A stretch of DNA of 30,496 nucleotides, from NCBI GenBank assembly GCA_900543325.1, contig UQQU01000037.1, positions 1-30,496 of the forward strand, given 5' to 3'. Position 1 is the first letter of the stretch. Each line of letters opens with the position of its first letter. Below the pieces are notes generated by a model. That model was given only the letters and a program-made list of their open reading frames with translations, was not told where the DNA came from and ran no database searches. This DNA comes from an uncultured Clostridium sp. (lineage in GTDB: Bacteria; Bacillota; Clostridia; Clostridiales; Clostridiaceae). Both the position numbers and the translations under genes were made by a program. Below, piece after piece: positions 24,322 to 30,496 of the stretch.

Positions 24322-24647
24322 TGGATTGCTGAAAGATTTAGTAATATAATAAAAAGTGCTATAAAATACACTGATATTAATGGTAGATTAAAGTTGTCCT
24401 TAAAGAAACGCTTATGTCTATTAGTATTACAATAAGTGATAATGGTGAAGGAATTAAAAAATCCAAACTTAAAAATATATTTAAGAGATTTTATAAGGGT
24501 AAAAATTCTATAAATTCTAAAAGTATAGAAATTTGATTATCATTAAGTAAAAAGATAATAGAAGCACATGCTTGTAGTATAACTGTAGAAAGCGAACTTG
24601 GAAAAGGAACAAATTTTAATATAATATTATTGAAAGTAATAGTATAA
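24322..24647 (+). pseudogene. decayed sensor histidine kinase, ATPase domain
   Basis: Translation in two frames recovers the HATPase_c motifs of a sensor kinase. The N box is AERFSNIIKSAIKYT (frame from 24322). After a frameshift near 24400-24414, the G1 box is ISDNGEGI, the F box is FKRFYKG, and the end reads LSLSKKIIEAHACSITVES followed by ELGKGTNF. An in-frame TGA at 24534-24536 stands where the G2 box Gly codon (GGA) is expected, a single-base change. The periplasmic and dimerisation parts are missing or unrecognisable, and no response regulator gene is adjacent. This is a clear relic of a BaeS/PhoR-type kinase. Confidence 0.85.
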
Positions 24648-24672
24648 AGTAATAATATAAGGAGAAAAAAAT

Positions 24673-24942
24673 ATGACAAAAGATAAAATTGAAGAATTAA
24701 AAGAAAGTTTTGATACACTAGTAGAATTAGGAGTAATTTTTCACTATGGTAGTGAAGATATAGAACAAGGGGAAATTACTAAAATTGAATTTACTGAAGA
24801 TGATACTGTTAAATTAGAATTAGATGAATATACTGAGGTTGAAGTTGATTTACAAGATTTTATAGAAAATCACTCAAAAGAAGGAAATAACTATCATACT
24901 TGGAATGCAAGTAGGGAATTTGATAATTTATTAGAGTCATAA
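24673..24942 (+). CDS. small acidic protein, unknown function
   Basis: An 89-residue, very acidic cytosolic protein. A helical start (MTKDKIEELKESFDTLVELG) is followed by a beta-rich middle with alternating Glu/Asp (EITKIEFTEDDTVKLELDEYTEVEVDL) and a short C-terminal tail. No Cys, signal peptide or membrane segment is present. A good AAGGAG site lies 8-9 nt before the ATG, and a strong terminator follows, so it is a real single gene. I do not recognise the family. It follows the dead kinase gene but has no visible link to it. Confidence 0.75.
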   Translation: MTKDKIEELKESFDTLVELGVIFHYGSEDIEQGEITKIEFTEDDTVKLELDEYTEVEVDLQDFIENHSKEGNNYHTWNASREFDNLLES

Positions 24943-24949
24943 TAATAAA

Positions 24950-24980
24950 ATGCGCATCGATAAAACGGTGCGCATATTTT
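24950..24980. terminator. intrinsic terminator, convergent genes
   Basis: ATGCGCATCG (24950-24959), 6-nt loop, CGGTGCGCAT (24966-24975), flanked by an A-run and a T-run, so usable in both directions. Confidence 0.9.
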
Positions 24981-24986
24981 AATTTG

Positions 24987-25427
24987 CTATTCAGATATAA
25001 TGCTTTCTTCTGTATCTGTATCAGGAAGAGCTTGATCATCTTTAAGTCTAACGGATTCCATATGCCAGTGGCCTTTATCATCTTCAATAAAAGTTCCTAT
25101 TAAATATGTTTTTTTATAGGGTTTTTCATAGGCAAAACCGTATGCTTCAATTTCTATTTTATTATCAACCTTCGATATTACGGACATAGATTCTACTTCT
25201 ATTAATCTAAGAGACTTATCTTTCCAATGAGTAAAATAATAATCAACTGAATAAAGAAAATTAGAACATCTATAAGATACATACATATTTTTTATGGAGG
25301 TTCCTATAATAAATAATGTTAACAATAGAATGCCTATTGCAATAATTTTTCTATTTCTTTGTATTTTCTTTTTTTTATGATTGATTTTAATTAAATTTTG
25401 TTTTTTTACTGCAGAAACAGTGTTCAT
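24987..25427 (-). CDS. membrane-anchored protein, unknown function
   Basis: A 146-residue protein with a strongly basic N-terminus (about 8-27, many Lys/Arg), one membrane segment (about 28-46, IIAIGILLLTLFIIGTSI) and an outside domain of about 100 residues. That domain has beta-rich character (LRLIEVESMSVISKVDNKIEIEAYGFAY) and an acidic tail. Topology is N-in, C-out by the positive-inside rule. I do not recognise the family. TGGAGG lies 7 nt before the ATG. The notable point is the 5' leader (25446-25561), which folds into competing hairpins right beside this ribosome binding site and suggests riboswitch-like or other RNA-based control. Confidence 0.75.
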   Translation of the reverse strand: MNTVSAVKKQNLIKINHKKKKIQRNRKIIAIGILLLTLFIIGTSIKNMYVSYRCSNFLYSVDYYFTHWKDKSLRLIEVESMSVISKVDNKIEIEAYGFAYEKPYKKTYLIGTFIEDDKGHWHMESVRLKDDQALPDTDTEESIISE

Positions 25428-25445
25428 ACGCTAACCTCCACAAAG

Positions 25446-25561
25446 AAATCTTTAAGGAAACTCCTACTATCTTTGTTGTAGGAGTACACTAAAGTGTACC
25501 TTTAACTTACCAAATTAAAATTTGGAGTTTCAGGCAAGTTCCATTAGCTAAATCAAGATTT
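25446..25561 (-). promoter_or_regulatory. structured 5' leader, riboswitch-like
   Basis: A closing stem AAATCTT/AAGATTT (25446-25452 with 25555-25561) encloses several helices. These are an 8-bp hairpin (25460-25467 with 25478-25485), GTACAC/GTGTAC (25484-25489 with 25494-25499), CCAAAT/ATTTGG (25510-25515 with 25520-25525) and an 8-bp stem (25504-25511 with 25533-25540). The last is fully paired only on the minus strand, through a G-U pair. Alternatives exclude these: 25458-25464 can pair with 25524-25530, and 25548-25554 with 25557-25563. The ribosome binding site (25435-25440) is 5 nt from the closing stem. I could not match it to a known riboswitch class. Confidence 0.55.
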
Positions 25562-25821
25562 AGAATCTCACTTATAATTATATATTACCATATTATGTAA
25601 ATAAGTAAAGAAAATATTGTATATTTGGAATACTAACCATATAATTAAGATAAAACATTCTTTGTTTTAGGATGTGCATTTTACCAACTTTAAATAAACA
25701 TTTTTAAATAAAATAATAAAAGTTTTATAATTATGTTTACTAAAATTAAATTCATAAAATGAATTTTAGTTTATGAATAGAAAAATGCCGATAAAGATAA
25801 GACGAAAAGGAGAATATTATT

Positions 25822-26220
25822 ATGGATTATTCAAGCTTAATATTAATGGAAAGAGACAATGAAACAGGATTTGTAACAAAAGAACTTGGAAGCTATAAAG
25901 TTTCAGAAGGAGCAGAACATATAAAAGGTTTTTATGTTAAAGGAGATAATGTTTATATAAAATTTGATACAAATAAAGATGTTGAAGAATGGGAATACTC
26001 TGCAATATATGATGTATTTAATATGGAGTTATTTGAAAATGAAGGGTTTGAAATTGAAGAAGTTGAGGATGAATATAATCCAACATTTTTAATTAATTTT
26101 AAATATAAGGATGATCATGAATACATTGAAGAAAAATTATCTCTTTCTATAGAGTTAATAGAAGAAGCTATGGAAAAAGCCTTTAATGATATTGAAGGTA
26201 AAGAAGAAGAATACCAATAA
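25822..26220 (+). CDS. acidic protein, possibly DUF6762
   Basis: A 132-residue acidic cytosolic protein without membrane segments. The opening MDYSSLILMERDNETGFVTK and the DTNKDVEEWEYSAIYDVFN segment (about 50-68) resemble clostridial DUF6762 proteins as I remember them; that family has no known function. The C-terminal third is a Glu-rich helix. AAAGGAG lies before the ATG. The 260 bp upstream are AT-rich and hold an imperfect hairpin around ATTCAT-AAA-ATGAAT (25750-25764). pepF begins 43 bp downstream without a terminator between, so the two may share a transcript. Confidence 0.7.
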   Translation: MDYSSLILMERDNETGFVTKELGSYKVSEGAEHIKGFYVKGDNVYIKFDTNKDVEEWEYSAIYDVFNMELFENEGFEIEEVEDEYNPTFLINFKYKDDHEYIEEKLSLSIELIEEAMEKAFNDIEGKEEEYQ

Positions 26221-26235
26221 AAATAGAAAGGAGAT

Positions 26236-26251
26236 GCCTATAGAGATAGGC
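26236..26251 (+). other. small hairpin between the DUF6762-like gene and pepF
   Basis: GCCTAT-AGAG-ATAGGC forms a 6-bp hairpin without a T-run. It lies between an AAAGGAG (26227-26233) and the AAGGTGG site used by pepF. It could tune translation or mark an RNA processing site. Confidence 0.4.
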
Positions 26252-26263
26252 TGAAGGTGGGCT

Positions 26264-28060
26264 ATGGAAAGTAAGGTTTTAAAGAAAAGAGAGGAAATAC
26301 AAGAACAAGATAAGTGGAGTATTAATGAAATATACTCTAATGATGAGATTTGGGAAAAAGAATATAAAGAATTACAAGAAGAAGCACCAAAGCTTAAAGA
26401 GTTTGAAGGAAAGCTTGGAGACGGAGAAACTTTAATAAGATATTTTGAAGTAAATGAAAAGGTATCAAGAAAAGCAGAAAAAATTTATATTTATGCACAT
26501 TTAAGATGTGATGAAGACACAAGTAATACAAAGTATCAAGCAATGATGAATAAAATTGATGCTTATATGGCTGAGTATGCTACTTATACAGCTTATGTGG
26601 TGCCAGAAATTTTATCTCTTCCAGATGGAACAATAGAAAAACAAATGGAAGAATTAAAGGGACTTGAACCATATAAGTTCTTATTAGAAAATATTCTAAA
26701 AGAAAAACCACACGTATTAGATAAAAAAGAAGAAGAGTTACTTGCTGCAGCTTCAGATTGTTTAGATGCACCATCATCTATACATAATATTATGACAAAT
26801 GCTGATATGAAGTTTGGTAATATTAAAGATGAAGATGGAGAAGAAGTTGAGTTAACAGAAGGAAACTATTCTTCATTTATTAAATCAAAAGATAGGGAAG
26901 TTAGAAAAGAAGCATTTAAGGGATTATTCAAAGAATATAAAGCTTTTGAAAATACATTAGCAACAACTCTTTCTAGTTCAATAAAAGTATTTAATTTTGG
27001 AGCTAAAGTAAGAAATTATAATAGTGCATTAGAAGCATCATTAAAACCAAATGATATTCCTCTAGAAGTATATACTAATGCTATAAAAACTATAGATGAT
27101 AATCTTTCATCACTTCATAGATATGTAGGATTAAAGAAAAAATTATTAGGTCTTGATGAGATGCATATGTATGATTTATATGTTCCTGTAATTGAAATTC
27201 CTAAGGAAAGAGTAGAATTTGATGATGCAGTTAAAATGGCAATTGAAGGATTACAACCTTTAGGAAAAGAGTATTTAGATATATTCCAAGAAGGAATTAA
27301 TGGTGGATGGATAGATAAATATATAAATAAGGGAAAACGTGGTGGAGCATATTCATGGGGGGGATATGATACTAAACCTTATGTTTTATTAAATTATAAT
27401 TATGAACTTAATGATGTATCAACTTTAGTTCATGAAATGGGTCACTCAATTCATTCTTATTATTCAAGAAAAGAACAAAGTTACTATTATGCAGGTTATA
27501 CATTATTCTGTGCAGAAGTTGCTTCAACTACTAATGAAGCATTATTAATTCATCATTTAATAAATAAAGAAACTGATAAAAAGAAAAAGTTATATTTAAT
27601 AAATCAAGAGTTAGAGCAAATAAGAACTACTGTATTCAGACAATTAATGTTTGCAGAATTTGAACTTTATACACATGAAAGTTTCGAAAAGGGTATTCCG
27701 TTGACAGCAGAAGACTATAATGCAAAATGGCATGAATTAAACGTTAAATATTTTGGACCAGAAATGGTAGTTGATTCTGAAATTGATGTTGAATGGTCAA
27801 GAATACCACATTTCTATAGTGATTTTTATGTATATCAATATGCAACTGGATATGCAGCAGCATCTGCTTTTGCTAAAAGTATATTAGATAAGGAACCTAA
27901 TGCGGTTGAAAAATATGTTGGATTCTTAAAGAGTGGTGGAAGTGATTATCCAATAGAAATTTTAAAGAAAGCAGGAGTAGATATGACTACACCTAAGCCA
28001 TTAGAAGCAACTATTGATAGATTTAATGAATTATTAGATATGTTAGAGAAAGAAATTTAA
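26264..28060 (+). CDS. pepF: oligoendopeptidase F
   Basis: A 598-residue zinc metallopeptidase of family M3 that degrades short peptides in the cytosol. The zinc motif HEMGH is at 390-394 with the third ligand Glu418 (FCAEVAST). The N-terminal helical half includes the oligopeptidase F segment around residues 110-190. The C-terminal half keeps the substrate-binding WSRIPHFYSDFYVYQYATGYAAA sequence in two parts (about 506-528). Length matches PepF (about 600). No signal peptide. The start is supported by AAGGTGG. The rhomboid gene begins 2 bp after its stop, so translation is coupled. Confidence 0.95.
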   Translation: MESKVLKKREEIQEQDKWSINEIYSNDEIWEKEYKELQEEAPKLKEFEGKLGDGETLIRYFEVNEKVSRKAEKIYIYAHLRCDEDTSNTKYQAMMNKIDAYMAEYATYTAYVVPEILSLPDGTIEKQMEELKGLEPYKFLLENILKEKPHVLDKKEEELLAAASDCLDAPSSIHNIMTNADMKFGNIKDEDGEEVELTEGNYSSFIKSKDREVRKEAFKGLFKEYKAFENTLATTLSSSIKVFNFGAKVRNYNSALEASLKPNDIPLEVYTNAIKTIDDNLSSLHRYVGLKKKLLGLDEMHMYDLYVPVIEIPKERVEFDDAVKMAIEGLQPLGKEYLDIFQEGINGGWIDKYINKGKRGGAYSWGGYDTKPYVLLNYNYELNDVSTLVHEMGHSIHSYYSRKEQSYYYAGYTLFCAEVASTTNEALLIHHLINKETDKKKKLYLINQELEQIRTTVFRQLMFAEFELYTHESFEKGIPLTAEDYNAKWHELNVKYFGPEMVVDSEIDVEWSRIPHFYSDFYVYQYATGYAAASAFAKSILDKEPNAVEKYVGFLKSGGSDYPIEILKKAGVDMTTPKPLEATIDRFNELLDMLEKEI

Positions 28061-28062
28061 TT

Positions 28063-29043
28063 ATGAATAAATTAGAAAATAGTTTATTTAGTGAGCTAAC
28101 AAAGCAAGCTGGGTTTTATATAAAGGATTATTATAGTGAAACTTTAAAAGAGAATAAATGGATAGCTATAATGGAAAATGAAGATTTTATTTATGCTGTA
28201 GTAGTATGTAAAAATAATGAAGAAAATTTTATATATTATGAAGCAATGAGTTTTTTAGAAAAGGTATATTCTAAAAAAATATCCCTAAATATAGTTATAT
28301 GTACAGAAGAAAGCTATGAATCATTAATTCAACAAAGTTATAATAAATTAATTTATTCAGAAAAAGAAAAGCAAGTAGTTTACAGCGATAATAGCTGTAA
28401 ACCACTTGTTTCTATACTTAATTATAGTATGGAAAAAGAAAAATTAAATAAATCAAAAGTAAAATATAAAGAAAACCTAGTTACTTATATATTAATATGT
28501 GTAAATATTTTAATTTTTATAATTACAGCTTTTTTATCTAAAAGCATATATAATATTGATTTATATACTCTTATAGCATTAGGAGCTAAAGTAAATGGTC
28601 TCATTAATAATGGACAGCCTTGGAGGTTAATAACATGTGCATTTTTACATGGTGGATTAGCTCATATAGCATTTAATATGTATGCACTTAAAATTATTGG
28701 ATCAGAAGTAGAATATGTATATGGAAAAATTAAATATATAGTTATATATTTAATTTCAGCTTTAGGGGGCAGTATATTTAGTTATTTATTTAATGCTAAT
28801 TCAATAAGTGTAGGAGCATCAGGAGCAATATTTGGACTTTTAGGAGCTATGATTATTTTTGGAATAAGACATAAAAATAAAATTGGAAAAGCATATATAA
28901 TAAACTTATTTAAAGTTTTACTCATAAATATATTTATAGGAGTTACACTAAGTAATATAGATAATGGTGCTCATATTGGTGGGTTAATATTTGGATGTAT
29001 TTCCGCTTTAGCAGTAAAAGATAAAAAATATGGTAATTTATAA
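28063..29043 (+). CDS. rhomboid family intramembrane serine protease
   Basis: A 326-residue protein. Residues 1-135 form a soluble cytosolic domain of unknown role. From about 138 come six or so membrane segments with rhomboid hallmarks: HGGLAHIAFN (196-205) in the TM2 region, nucleophile Ser253 in GASGAIFG and the catalytic His304 in NGAHIGG. The Ser-His dyad is complete, so it should cleave membrane proteins within the bilayer. The long N-terminal domain resembles that of B. subtilis GluP (YqgP), which helps turn over the Mg2+ transporter MgtE; this is a comparison, not proof. The start codon is 2 bp from the pepF stop, without a strong ribosome binding site of its own, suggesting coupled translation. 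Confidence 0.92.
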   Translation: MNKLENSLFSELTKQAGFYIKDYYSETLKENKWIAIMENEDFIYAVVVCKNNEENFIYYEAMSFLEKVYSKKISLNIVICTEESYESLIQQSYNKLIYSEKEKQVVYSDNSCKPLVSILNYSMEKEKLNKSKVKYKENLVTYILICVNILIFIITAFLSKSIYNIDLYTLIALGAKVNGLINNGQPWRLITCAFLHGGLAHIAFNMYALKIIGSEVEYVYGKIKYIVIYLISALGGSIFSYLFNANSISVGASGAIFGLLGAMIIFGIRHKNKIGKAYIINLFKVLLINIFIGVTLSNIDNGAHIGGLIFGCISALAVKDKKYGNL

Positions 29044-29055
29044 AGGAGTATGTTG

Positions 29056-29679
29056 ATGAATTTATTAGAGGATAAGGCTTTAAGATTAAATTTAATATCA
29101 ATGGTATTATTAGTTGTTACAGCAATATATGATTTTATTTTTAGGGGTGGAGAAAAGCTTTTTAGAATAGGATTAATGGCAGCTACTTTATGGATAATGT
29201 ATTTTGTTTATAAAAAAACCTTTTTAAGAAAAGCAAGAATAAGTTTTTATTTGATTTATTCTTTTATTATTGGGGCAATGTATTTAGGAAATGTATTTGA
29301 TTTTTATATAATTATTCCTATGTATGATAAAATATTGCATTTATTATCAGGACTTATTATTGGATTGATAGGATATATATTATTTTTACACGTAAGTAAT
29401 GGAAATATAGATAATTCATTTAAAAGGTATATGCCTATGTTATTTTCTATAATATTTTCTATTGCAGGTGCTGCAGTGTGGGAAATATGGGAATTTTCAA
29501 CTGATCAATTATTAGGATTTGCATCTCAAAATAATAGTTTGCATGATACAATGTGGGATATAATATGTGGTAGTGTTATGGGCATTATTGCTAATATTCC
29601 GATTTATTTATATTATATAAAAGGAAAAAAAATAAAATTTATTGAAAATATAAATAAACAAATAAATGAAGATAAATAG
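29056..29679 (+). CDS. YjdF/DUF2238-type membrane protein
   Basis: A 207-residue protein with about six membrane segments. The family's conserved polar residues are visible in DKILHLLSGLIIG (about 92-104), AAVWEIWEFSTDQ (about 136-148) and SLHDTMWDIICGSVMG (about 157-172), with His, Glu and Asp inside or next to helices. Such residues suggest metal or proton handling, but the function is unknown. An ATG at 29050 is in frame but only one base after AAAGGAG, so ATG 29056, 7 nt away, is chosen. It follows the rhomboid gene by 12 bp and probably shares its transcript. A strong terminator follows. Confidence 0.8.
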   Translation: MNLLEDKALRLNLISMVLLVVTAIYDFIFRGGEKLFRIGLMAATLWIMYFVYKKTFLRKARISFYLIYSFIIGAMYLGNVFDFYIIIPMYDKILHLLSGLIIGLIGYILFLHVSNGNIDNSFKRYMPMLFSIIFSIAGAAVWEIWEFSTDQLLGFASQNNSLHDTMWDIICGSVMGIIANIPIYLYYIKGKKIKFIENINKQINEDK

Positions 29680-29683
29680 ATAG

Positions 29684-29720
29684 AGAGAGAAATAATATTT
29701 TTATTATTTCTCTCTTTTTT
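29684..29720 (+). terminator. intrinsic terminator of the pepF-rhomboid operon
   Basis: A 14-bp stem (29684-29697 with 29702-29715), TTTT loop, then a T-run. Confidence 0.9.
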
Positions 29721-29725
29721 ATCTT

Positions 29726-29786
29726 CTTAAGAAAACCTTAAGAAAAATAGTAGATAAATGTTAACAAAGAATTAACTTTATATAAT
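29726..29786 (+). promoter_or_regulatory. direct repeats and -10 box upstream of the PAP2 gene
   Basis: CTTAAGAAAA occurs at 29726-29735 and 29737-29746 (11-bp period). A second pair, TTAACA (29761-29766) and TTAACT (29772-29777), also has an 11-bp period and looks like a Firmicute Pho box (TTAACA-N5-TTAACA). A TATAAT follows at 29781-29786 and another at 29797-29802. No good -35 is present, which fits activator-dependent expression. Confidence 0.5.
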
Positions 29787-29859
29787 AAATTTGTTATATA
29801 ATAAGAGTATAATGAAGGGGGATATTAAAAGGTATAAAATATAAATAAGGAGAGTAAGT

Positions 29860-30387
29860 ATGGTTAGTTTTTTTAAAATACTAGATAATAAAGGATTAAA
29901 GTACATAAGTGAGAGGTGTCGAAATAAAACATTTGATAGAATAATGCCTATTATAACTATGATGGGAAATTTAGGAATAATATGGTTAATCATATCAAGC
30001 GTAATGCTCTTAAAAGTTGAATATAGAATTATTGGAGTTGGTGTAATTTTAGCTTTGATATTAACTACAATAATTGGTGAGGGAATAATAAAACATATAG
30101 TTAAAAGAAATAGACCATTTAAAAATAATGATGAAAAATTATTAATAAATAAACCTATAACATATTCATTTCCATCAGGACATACAGCATCTTCATTTGC
30201 AGCTTTAGCAGTATTTTTACAAATGAATGGAAAGTTAGGATTAGTAGTGAGTCCTATTGCAACATTAATTGCATTCTCAAGAGTCTATTTAAAGGTACAC
30301 TATCCAACAGACGTTATTTTTGGAATGATTTTAGGATTTACTTGTGGTATAAGTGTAGTTTCTTTTTTAGGAAGAATGGTTTTTTAA
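29860..30387 (+). CDS. PAP2-family membrane phosphatase
   Basis: A 175-residue membrane protein with all three phosphatase motifs of the PAP2 superfamily: KHIVKRNRP (78-86, K-x6-RP), PSGH (105-108) and SR-x5-H-x3-D (Ser140, Arg141, His147, Asp151). The active site faces outward between membrane segments. Members remove phosphate from phosphatidic acid, phosphatidylglycerophosphate or undecaprenyl pyrophosphate. The substrate cannot be told from sequence, but recycling of undecaprenyl pyrophosphate (BcrC/YbjG type) is common in Firmicutes. AAGGAGAG lies before the ATG. The upstream region has direct repeats resembling Pho-type or CiaR-type response-regulator sites, so phosphate or envelope-stress control is plausible. 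Confidence 0.92.
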   Translation: MVSFFKILDNKGLKYISERCRNKTFDRIMPIITMMGNLGIIWLIISSVMLLKVEYRIIGVGVILALILTTIIGEGIIKHIVKRNRPFKNNDEKLLINKPITYSFPSGHTASSFAALAVFLQMNGKLGLVVSPIATLIAFSRVYLKVHYPTDVIFGMILGFTCGISVVSFLGRMVF

Positions 30388-30462
30388 TATTTAAAATTAT
30401 ATGATATAATAGTAAATTGATTACCGAGATAAATTATATTGGATAGTGTAAAGTTTCGTATG

Positions 30463-30487
30463 AAAAAATAGCCTATGGCTAATTTTT
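30463..30487 (+). terminator. probable terminator after the PAP2 gene
   Basis: A TAGCC-TAT-GGCTA core extended by five A-T pairs beyond one A-A mismatch, ending in TTTTT. Confidence 0.7.
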
Positions 30488-30496
30488 AATAAAAAT

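Noticed and set aside
25787..25795. GCCGATAAA resembling a sigma-D (flagellar) -10 box before the DUF6762-like gene
   Set aside because: No TAAA at the required distance upstream and no motility gene nearby.

Overview
The window looks like chromosomal DNA of a low-GC, spore-forming Firmicute, most likely Clostridium sensu stricto (cluster I). The evidence is very AT-rich DNA, A/T-ending codons, strong AGGAGG-type ribosome binding sites, classical sigma-A promoters and family-level resemblance of nearly every protein to clostridial ones. No rRNA, tRNA, CRISPR array, transposase or phage gene was seen.

Region 1 (1-8.8 kb) is a tellurium-resistance/stress (Ter-type) locus. It holds a HAD hydrolase that lacks its N-terminal catalytic motif, a YceG-like 'biosynthetic module' protein, a TelA-family protein with a Gln/Tyr/Met-rich tandem-repeat head, three TerD paralogues behind their own promoter, and a PMCA-type Ca2+ ATPase. 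TerD proteins bind Ca2+, so the neighbouring calcium pump suggests a calcium-linked stress module.

Region 2 (8.8-15.4 kb) has an ABC-F ATPase and a two-gene set (Asn-rich protein plus DUF4397 protein) behind a sigma-K-like promoter on the minus strand. A cysteine-desulfurase-like enzyme follows on the plus strand, and a PPi-dependent phosphofructokinase on the minus strand. Between the last two, which converge, lies 580 bp without a gene. It contains two homologous, inverted, deeply nested hairpin elements of about 190 nt each. Their stems differ by compensatory changes while their loops are conserved. This is the strongest candidate for an undescribed element in the window.

Region 3 (15.6-21.9 kb) has an MntP-like Mn2+ exporter, a dicarboxylate/amino-acid symporter and a frameshifted small secreted-protein remnant. 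Next come a divergent ClpP paralogue (Ser-His-Asn triad) and, divergently, the L/F-tRNA-protein transferase Aat. A YtrA-type GntR regulator with a 38-bp palindromic operator leads a small ABC-transporter operon, followed by a DUF1648 membrane protein.

Region 4 (22-30.5 kb) has asparagine synthetase AsnB, a decayed sensor histidine kinase, small acidic proteins, and a membrane-anchored unknown protein preceded by a riboswitch-like leader. After these come oligoendopeptidase F with a translationally coupled rhomboid protease, a YjdF/DUF2238-type membrane protein and a PAP2 phosphatase. The asnB and PAP2 upstream regions share an 11-bp-period TTAAGA direct repeat, suggesting a common OmpR-family regulator. 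Most transcription units end in clear intrinsic terminators.
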